DNA from: Lentzea fradiae
GTDB lineage: Bacteria > Actinomycetota > Actinomycetes > Mycobacteriales > Pseudonocardiaceae
Assembly: GCF_900100955.1 (NCBI RefSeq)
Contig: NZ_FNCC01000012.1
Span: forward strand, 186,001 to 250,000
Direction: 5' to 3'
Length of the DNA stretch: 64,000 nucleotides
Shown here: piece after piece, positions 58,604 through 64,000 of the stretch
How the letters are laid out: each line of letters starts with the position of its first letter
Numbering within the stretch: position 1 is the stretch's first letter
Position numbers and translations under genes: made by a program
Notes under the pieces: model-generated
Seen by the model: only the letters and a program-made list of their open reading frames with translations
Database searches by the model: none
Told to the model about the DNA's origin: nothing

Positions 58604-60321
58604 AACTATCTCGCGTCTCGGCCACCCTGCTCCTGGCCGCGAGTCTCGTTGCCCCCGCGCAGGCGGAACCGGCCTCCTCCTCGTCGTGGACCGGTCCGCT
58701 GAGCACGCGCGGACGGTGGATCGTCGACGCCAACGGCGACCGCTTCAAGCTCAAGTCCGGCAACTGGCACGGTGCGAGCGGCACCTGGAACGGTTCCGGC
58801 GACATCAACGACCCCGCCACCCACCACGCCGGCGAGAAGGCCGACCAGGTCCCGCTCGGCCTCGACCGCGCGACGATGGCCACGATCATCGCCGGATTCA
58901 AGGAGATCGGCGTCAACAGCATCCGGTTGCCCTTCTCCAACCAGATGCTCAAAGCCACCGCGCCGGTCAACGGCCTGAAGGACGCGCACCTCAACGGCAA
59001 GCGCCCGTTGGAGATCTACGACGCGGTCGTCGCGGAACTGACGCGCAACGACCTCGCCGTCATCCTCAACAACCACACCACGACATCGCGCTGGTGCTGC
59101 GGCGTCGACGGCAACGAGCGGTGGAACACCAGCCAGAGCACCGACCAGTGGATCAACGACTGGGCGTTCATGGCGGACCGCTACAAGACCAACAAGCGCG
59201 TGGTCGGCGCCGACCTCTACAACGAGGTGCGCCGCAACATCTGGGACGACCCGAACTGGGGCTGGGGCAACGACCACGACTGGCACAAGGCTTCGCAGCA
59301 GGCCGCCGACCGCATCCAGCAGGTCGCACCGGACCTCCTCGTCATCGTCGAGGGCATCAACTGGTACGGCATCCCGGTCGACGGCTTCGCGCACGGACGC
59401 CCGACCCTGGAACCCGTGCGGTTCCTCAGCCACACCCTCGCCAACCCGGCGAAACTCGTCTACAGCGCCCACTTCTACGGCTACACCGGGCCGAACCACA
59501 GCGGTGCCACGGGAATCGGCGAGACGAGCGACCTGCGCTACCAGGACTTCTCCCCCGAGGAGCTGCGCAACGTCCTGCAACGCCAAGCCTTCTACATCAC
59601 CGAGGCGCGCAAGCACTTCACCGCGCCGCTGTGGATCAGCGAGTTCGGCGTCGGCGGCATCGACGAGCCGAGCGCACGGGCACGCGACTGGTTCGAGCGC
59701 TTCGTCGACTACCTGATCGAGCAGGACACCGACTTCGCCTACTGGCCGCTGGTCGGCTTCCACGCCAACCGCACCGGCAGCAGCTGGGCGCTGCTGCGCT
59801 GGGACGCCAACGGGAACCGCATCAGCGTCAACGACGGCGACGACTGGCGGGCCGGGGCGTGGAACCGGCTGGTCAACGCCCAGGGCCGCACCGGCCAGGT
59901 CCCGCACGAGGAGCGGTTCAACATGCTCCTCAAGGAATCCTGCCCGCAGAACGAGAAACTCGTCGGCATCAGCCACACCGGCAACCGCGGCCTGTGCACC
60001 ACCAGTCCGCAGTGGAGTTCCACCACGCGCGTCACCAACGAACAGCACGTGACGAACGACTGGGCTTCCGGGTACACGAAGCTCCAGTGCCCCAACGGGA
60101 ACGCGGCCGTCGGCTACGCGAGCTTCACGCTCGTGTGCGCGCCGATCGCGTCCGGCACCAGCACGCGGGTGCTGTGGTTCGACCGCGGCGACAACCGGCC
60201 GGACCTGGGCGGTGACTGGGCCAACGGGCACTACAAGGGCCAGTGCGCCCAGGACGAGCACATCGCAGGCGTCGCCTACAACTGGCGCAGGACGCCGGAC
60301 GCGTTGCTCTGCCGGAAGTGA
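58600..60321 (+). CDS. Secreted GH5-family glycoside hydrolase
   Basis: A 573-residue protein. Signal peptide to about residue 24 (LSRVSATLLLAASLVAPAQA). The catalytic domain starts RWIVDANGDRFKLKSGNWHG and shows GH5 features: NSIRLPFSNQML, VILNNHTTTSRWCCG, acid/base Glu in GADLYNEVRRNIWDD near residue 210, and nucleophile Glu in LWISEFGVGGID near residue 350. The remaining 170 residues have several Cys (ESCPQNEKLVGISHTGNRGL and later QCAQDEHIAGVAYNWR) and may be a binding domain. It probably attacks plant or fungal beta-glucans. Confidence 0.87.
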   Translation: MKLSRVSATLLLAASLVAPAQAEPASSSSWTGPLSTRGRWIVDANGDRFKLKSGNWHGASGTWNGSGDINDPATHHAGEKADQVPLGLDRATMATIIAGFKEIGVNSIRLPFSNQMLKATAPVNGLKDAHLNGKRPLEIYDAVVAELTRNDLAVILNNHTTTSRWCCGVDGNERWNTSQSTDQWINDWAFMADRYKTNKRVVGADLYNEVRRNIWDDPNWGWGNDHDWHKASQQAADRIQQVAPDLLVIVEGINWYGIPVDGFAHGRPTLEPVRFLSHTLANPAKLVYSAHFYGYTGPNHSGATGIGETSDLRYQDFSPEELRNVLQRQAFYITEARKHFTAPLWISEFGVGGIDEPSARARDWFERFVDYLIEQDTDFAYWPLVGFHANRTGSSWALLRWDANGNRISVNDGDDWRAGAWNRLVNAQGRTGQVPHEERFNMLLKESCPQNEKLVGISHTGNRGLCTTSPQWSSTTRVTNEQHVTNDWASGYTKLQCPNGNAAVGYASFTLVCAPIASGTSTRVLWFDRGDNRPDLGGDWANGHYKGQCAQDEHIAGVAYNWRRTPDALLCRK

Positions 60322-61010
60322 ATCCCGAAGTGCTCCAGGAAGGCGGCCGCGGGATCTTCCACCTCGGTGGAGGTCTTGCGGCCGTCCTTCGTCACCAGGA
60401 CCTTCGTGCCCGCGACGGTGATCCGCCCGTCCGGCAGCGCGCGGGTCGCCATCGGTCCCTTGCGGAAGTGCGACTCCGGCGCCGTCTGCTGCCACCAGCA
60501 GGTCGGCACGAAGTCGGCCAGCTCACGCGGGCGGCGGTCCAGCAGGTAGGCGGGTGCTCCGTCGTGGAACACCACCACGTCCTCCCCGCGGTCCTCCAGC
60601 CGGAACACACCGCCGGGGTTCTTCTGGTCCTCACGGGACAGCCACGACAACGGGTGCAGCGTGAACGTCCCGAAGCCGACGTCGCACAGCCACTCGCCGT
60701 CCACGAGCAACGCCAAGTGCGCCAACGGCACCCCGAGCGCGCCCCCTTCGCGGTACACGCGGGCCGCCAGCAGGTCGACGTGGTGCCCCAGGTCGCGCAA
60801 CAGCTCCGCGAACAACCCGTTGAGCTCGTAGCAGAAACCGCCGCGACGCCGCACGACGATCTTGCCGTACAGCCACGGGACGTCCAGCTCGATCCTGGTG
60901 TCCATGTGGATGTCGAGGTTCTCGAACGGAACGCTCATCAGATGACGTTCGTGCAGTTCGGTCAGCGAAGACGTGCGCGAGGCACCGATGAGCTGTAGAT
61001 AGGCGTCCAC
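60276..61010 (-). CDS. nat: Arylamine N-acetyltransferase
   Basis: A 244-residue NAT with the catalytic triad: Cys in RRRGGFCYELNGLFAELL near residue 60, His in LAHLALLVDG near 100, and Asp in CDVGFGTFTLHPLS near 113. It opens with LHERHLMSVPFENLDIHM, as in the family. It transfers acetyl from acetyl-CoA to aromatic amines and hydrazines and in actinomycetes may act in amide formation in secondary metabolism. Its 3' end overlaps the GH5 gene by 46 bases. Confidence 0.93.
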   Translation of the reverse strand: MDAYLQLIGASRTSSLTELHERHLMSVPFENLDIHMDTRIELDVPWLYGKIVVRRRGGFCYELNGLFAELLRDLGHHVDLLAARVYREGGALGVPLAHLALLVDGEWLCDVGFGTFTLHPLSWLSREDQKNPGGVFRLEDRGEDVVVFHDGAPAYLLDRRPRELADFVPTCWWQQTAPESHFRKGPMATRALPDGRITVAGTKVLVTKDGRKTSTEVEDPAAAFLEHFGIHFRQSNASGVLRQL

Positions 61011-61027
61011 CGTGCCACGATAACCAC

Positions 61028-61837
61028 ATGGGTGAGGTGAGGATCGGCACGTCGGGCTGGGTCTACCCGCCCTGGCGCGGGACGTTCTACCCCAAGGGCG
61101 TCACGCAGAAGCGCGAGCTGGCCTACCTCAGCGAGCAGCTCAACTCGGTGGAGATCAACGGGTCGTTCTACTCGTTGCAACGCCCGTCCAGCTACCAGAA
61201 GTGGGCGGCGGAGACCCCGGATGACTTCAAGTTCGCCGTCAAGGGCAGCCGGTTCATCACGCACATGAAACGTCTGAAGGACGGCAAGGACCTCCTCGCG
61301 AACTACCTCGCGTCCGGAGTGCTCGCGCTGGGCCCGAAGCTCGGCCCGATCCTCTGGCAGCTCCCGCCCACGCTCCAGTTCGACGCGGACCTGCTGACGG
61401 GCTTCTTCGAGGGCCTCCCCCGCACCACCACCGAAGCGGCCGAGATCGCACAGCGCCACGACCACCGCGTGGACCCGGCCCACACCACCACCGACGCGGA
61501 ACGGCCGCTGCGCCACGCACTCGAGATCCGGCACGACAGCTACCGCACGCCGGAGTTCTCCGACCTCCTCAAGCGCCACGACATCGCACTCGTCGTCGCG
61601 GACGCCGCCGGCAAGTACCCGTTGATCGAGGAGGTGACGAGCGACTTCGTCTACGTCCGGCTGCACGGTCACGACGAGCTCTACGTCAGCGGCTACACCG
61701 ACGAGGGTCTGGACATGTGGGCGGAGAAGGTGCGCGGCTGGGCGCGGCACGGCGACGTGTTCGTCTACTTCGACAACGACGCGAAGGCGTACGCGCCCCG
61801 AGACGCGAAGGCACTGCAAGATCGTCTGGCCGACTGA
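61028..61837 (+). CDS. DUF72 family protein (second copy)
   Basis: A 269-residue DUF72 protein related to the copy at 57884: VRIGTSGWVYPPWRGTFYPK, VEINGSFYSLQRPSSYQKWA, FKFAVKGSRFITHMKRLKDG, LWQLPPTLQFD, LEIRHDSYRTPEFS, VYVRLHGHDELYVSGYTDEG and VFVYFDNDAKAYAP. It has an extra His/Thr-rich insert of about 30 residues (around QRHDHRVDPAHTTTDAE) that the first copy lacks. It is divergent from the NAT gene with only 17 bases between them. Confidence 0.92.
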   Translation: MGEVRIGTSGWVYPPWRGTFYPKGVTQKRELAYLSEQLNSVEINGSFYSLQRPSSYQKWAAETPDDFKFAVKGSRFITHMKRLKDGKDLLANYLASGVLALGPKLGPILWQLPPTLQFDADLLTGFFEGLPRTTTEAAEIAQRHDHRVDPAHTTTDAERPLRHALEIRHDSYRTPEFSDLLKRHDIALVVADAAGKYPLIEEVTSDFVYVRLHGHDELYVSGYTDEGLDMWAEKVRGWARHGDVFVYFDNDAKAYAPRDAKALQDRLAD

Positions 61838-61876
61838 TCCGATTGGCCGCACACTCGTCCGGACGGAGGTGCGTCC

Positions 61877-62233
61877 ATGTCGATGAAGAGTCTCGCCGCG
61901 GCTCTGGTGGTCACCGCGGTCACGGTCGCCTCCAGTGGGGTCGCTGTAGCGCAGAGTGACAGTTCCTGCGACAAGGGCGAGTTCTGCGTGTGGACGGGCG
62001 CCGACTACACCGGCACCGTGCAGCGGCTCGACCTGGAGACGGCGAACCCCGGCGAGTGCATCCCGTTCAAGATCGTCGGGAGGTCGTTCGTGAACCGCCT
62101 GAGCAGGGACGCGACCGTGTACCAGCGGGAGAACTGCTCGACCGAGGCCGAGTTCACCACCTACCCGAAGCACGGCACCTACGTGCCGGACGCGTACTTC
62201 GTGACCAGGGCGGTCGAGGTGTGGGGGCCTTAA
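61877..62233 (+). CDS. Secreted peptidase inhibitor family I36-like protein
   Basis: A 118-residue secreted protein. Signal peptide to about residue 25 (LAAALVVTAVTVASSGVAVA). The mature part matches the I36 (SMI) beta-gamma-crystallin-like domain: CDKGEFCVWTGADYTG, NPGECIPF, SFVNRLSRDATVYQRENC. SMI from Streptomyces inhibits a metalloproteinase, but most I36 homologues are untested. GGAGG lies upstream of ATG 61877. Confidence 0.87.
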   Translation: MSMKSLAAALVVTAVTVASSGVAVAQSDSSCDKGEFCVWTGADYTGTVQRLDLETANPGECIPFKIVGRSFVNRLSRDATVYQRENCSTEAEFTTYPKHGTYVPDAYFVTRAVEVWGP

Positions 62234-62265
62234 CGAGCCCGCACTACTTCAGTGACCCTATGTAA

Positions 62266-62337
62266 CACCACTCGATCGTGTGAGTACTCGCCAGTAGGTC
62301 TCATTTGCTGCCTAGGTTGCCGCCCTATCGAGTGGTG
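62266..62337. promoter_or_regulatory. Inverted repeats bracketing the promoter of the ATPase gene
   Basis: CACCACTCGAT at 62266-62276 is exactly complementary to ATCGAGTGGTG at 62327-62337, 50 bases apart. The second arm ends 15 bases before the GTG of the ATPase gene and two bases before its ribosome binding region. It may be a pair of operator half-sites or the stem of a leader RNA. Confidence 0.5.
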
Positions 62338-62352
62338 GCAGCTGGAGGAAAT

Positions 62353-64000
62353 GTGACCGTGGCGGGTGAAGCCGGGTTACTCGAACTGATGGCCGGGAGA
62401 CTGGCCCAAGACGATCTCACGCCACGTGCGGCGGAACTGGTGCTCGCGGCGTGCCGGAGCGAGGCGGCGCTGGACCGCGCCCTCGCCGGCGGCCCGGCGG
62501 GTCAGGACACCCCGCGGGAGCGGACGGACGGCCCCGGCCAGGGGATCTTCGTTTCGGAGATCCGGGTGCGCGGGTTCCGGGGGATCGGTCCCCCGGCACG
62601 CCTGCCGCTGGCACCGGGACCTGGCCTCACGGTCGTCACGGGACGCAACGGGTCGGGCAAGTCGAGCTTCGCCGAGGCCGCCGAGCTGGCGCTGACCGGC
62701 GACAACGCCCGGTGGACCCGGGCCGGGCACGACGTCTGGCGGCAGGGCTGGCGCAACCTGCACCAGACCGACACCGCCGTCGAGCTGGACCTCGTGCAGG
62801 CCTCTCGGCCGGGTCGCACGACGATCCGAAGATCCTGGTCGCCCGAGGAGGACCTGGCCCAGGGCGCGTGGACGCAGGACGGCGAGCCGTTCGACGACCG
62901 GCGGTGGCACGACGCGTTGGAGACCTACCGCCCGTTCCTGCCCTACAGCGAGCTCGGGACCGTGCTCGACGCACAGCCCGAGGACCTCTACGAGGCGATG
63001 CACCGCTTCCTCGGCCTGGAGGCGATCACGGAGGCGCAGCAGTCGCTCGCCGAGCACCGCAAGCGCCTCGCCGACGTCGTCGCCCGCCCGTACGACCGGC
63101 GTGAACGCGTGCGGGCCGAACTGGCCGCGTCGCCCGACGAACGGGCCCGGCACGCCGCCGAGCTGCTCGGCAGCGACTCCCCCGACCTCGACGCCATCGC
63201 GGACCTCGCCCTCGGCGCCGACGTCGGCGGCGGTACCGGCCCGCTGCACCAGGTCGTGGACCTGGCCCTGCCACCCGCCGACGAGGTCGACAGGTGCCGC
63301 GAGAACCTCGACCTGGCGCTCGGCGCGGTGTCGGTCGTGGCCACCGCCAACGCGCAGGACTCGTTGCGCTCCAGCGAGATCCTGCGCCTCGCGATCCAGT
63401 TGCGGGAGTCCGGTGGCGCCACCACCTGCCCGGTGTGCGACCTGGGCCGGCTCGACGGGATGTGGCTCGCGAAGGCCCGCCACCGCGCCGACCACCTCGC
63501 GAAGGCCGCCGCGGAGCTGCACGAGGCCGCGGACCGGCTCGACGTCGCGGTGGCGGCGGCGCGGGCGCTCTGCCAGCCGGTGCCGGACGTGCTGCGGGAG
63601 ACCGGGGGCGTCCTCGACACGACGGCCGTGCTCCAGGCGTGGCAGGCGTGGGAGGACTGCGCCGCGATCGACGACCCGGTGCGGTTGCGCGAGGAGCTCT
63701 TCGGCCGCCACGCCGAGCTCGTCGCGGCCGTGGAGCAGCTCAAGTCCGTGGCGCGGGAGCAGATCGACCGGCGCGACCTGGTGTGGCGGCCGATGGCGCT
63801 CGCGCTGTTCGAGTGGCATTCCCAGGCGCAGCAAGCGCTTGCGGACGCCGAGGTGCTCGCGGACGTGACCGAGGCGGAGAACTGGATCCGCAAGGCGGCG
63901 GCGACGTTGCGCTCGGAGCGCATCGCGCCGTTCGCCAAGGAGTCGCAGCGGATCTGGCACCGGCTGCGCCAGCAGAGCAACGTCGACCTGGGCGCGGTGC
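62353..64000 (+). CDS. Rad50/SbcC-like AAA ATPase, N-terminal part
   Basis: The gene leaves the window after 549 codons. GTG 62353 has GGAGG upstream. A helical N-terminal segment of about 55 residues precedes the ATPase domain (VSEIRVRGFRGIG, then Walker A VVTGRNGSGKSS near residue 98). It continues as a predicted coiled-coil-like region. At about residue 362 there is CPVC in GATTCPVCDLGRLDG, resembling a Rad50 zinc hook. The extra N-terminal segment and short coiled coil distinguish it from housekeeping SbcC; such SMC-like ATPases are common in phage-defence loci. The Walker B and signature motifs lie beyond the edge. Confidence 0.8.
   Translation, partial: MTVAGEAGLLELMAGRLAQDDLTPRAAELVLAACRSEAALDRALAGGPAGQDTPRERTDGPGQGIFVSEIRVRGFRGIGPPARLPLAPGPGLTVVTGRNGSGKSSFAEAAELALTGDNARWTRAGHDVWRQGWRNLHQTDTAVELDLVQASRPGRTTIRRSWSPEEDLAQGAWTQDGEPFDDRRWHDALETYRPFLPYSELGTVLDAQPEDLYEAMHRFLGLEAITEAQQSLAEHRKRLADVVARPYDRRERVRAELAASPDERARHAAELLGSDSPDLDAIADLALGADVGGGTGPLHQVVDLALPPADEVDRCRENLDLALGAVSVVATANAQDSLRSSEILRLAIQLRESGGATTCPVCDLGRLDGMWLAKARHRADHLAKAAAELHEAADRLDVAVAAARALCQPVPDVLRETGGVLDTTAVLQAWQAWEDCAAIDDPVRLREELFGRHAELVAAVEQLKSVAREQIDRRDLVWRPMALALFEWHSQAQQALADAEVLADVTEAENWIRKAAATLRSERIAPFAKESQRIWHRLRQQSNVDLGAV

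Overview
The window is a high-GC chromosomal segment from a filamentous actinomycete, most likely of the Pseudonocardiales (Lentzea, Saccharothrix or Actinosynnema type). The signs are pervasive G/C third positions, many GTG starts, start/stop overlaps of the ATGA type, an XRE-DUF5753/DUF397 locus, an SsgA-like sporulation regulator, DUF3000 and DUF3040 proteins, a class III lanthipeptide locus and a HemQ-type haem pathway. The assignment to order is inference. I saw no rRNA or tRNA genes and no CRISPR array.

Layout. 1-1837: the end of a GNAT acetyltransferase, then an XRE regulator followed by five chained DUF397 genes. 2017-13392: a composite RiPP region. It holds a short Tyr/Asp-rich peptide, a radical SAM protein, a second short peptide, an active/inactive pair of M16 peptidases (a PqqF/PqqG-like architecture), a TrmB/LuxR-type regulator, a third short peptide, a class III synthetase LanKC with two LanA precursors, an MFS exporter and an FAD/NAD(P)-binding protein. 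13399-25224: mostly housekeeping or scattered genes (ABC-F, ZapE, RibD-like reductase, LigC, EamA exporter, a hydrolase-like lipoprotein, LigD-type polymerase). This stretch also holds an untracked 8-cysteine micropeptide, a collapsed Rhs protein with a glycine-rich hydrophobic tail beside a small two-helix membrane protein, and an integrase relic.

25234-33616: acyl-CoA dehydrogenases with a TetR, a MaoC-like dehydratase, an SDR with its own TetR, an SsgA-like protein, a GntR/asparaginase pair and msrB. 33843-37517: three TIGR04222-type membrane proteins with Cys/Ser/Gly-rich C-terminal tails, a DUF692/MNIO oxidase overlapping the last of them, and a small SCO6045-like partner. I regard this as the strongest candidate for a poorly described system: an MNIO acting on Cys-rich tails that are fused to membrane proteins. 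37694-40756: a large secreted subtilase.

40797-57811: the hemE-hemY-hemQ operon, DUF3000, a dipeptidase, a response regulator whose N-terminal part lies in another frame across a T7 run, RNase D, a repeat-rich intergenic region, a methyltransferase/TetR pair divided by a 42-bp perfect palindrome, a MerR regulator with membrane proteins, fadA-fadB, and a VapBC-type toxin-antitoxin pair. 57884-64000: two DUF72 proteins, a secreted GH5 glycosidase, an arylamine N-acetyltransferase, an I36-type inhibitor and the start of a Rad50/SbcC-like ATPase that runs off the window.
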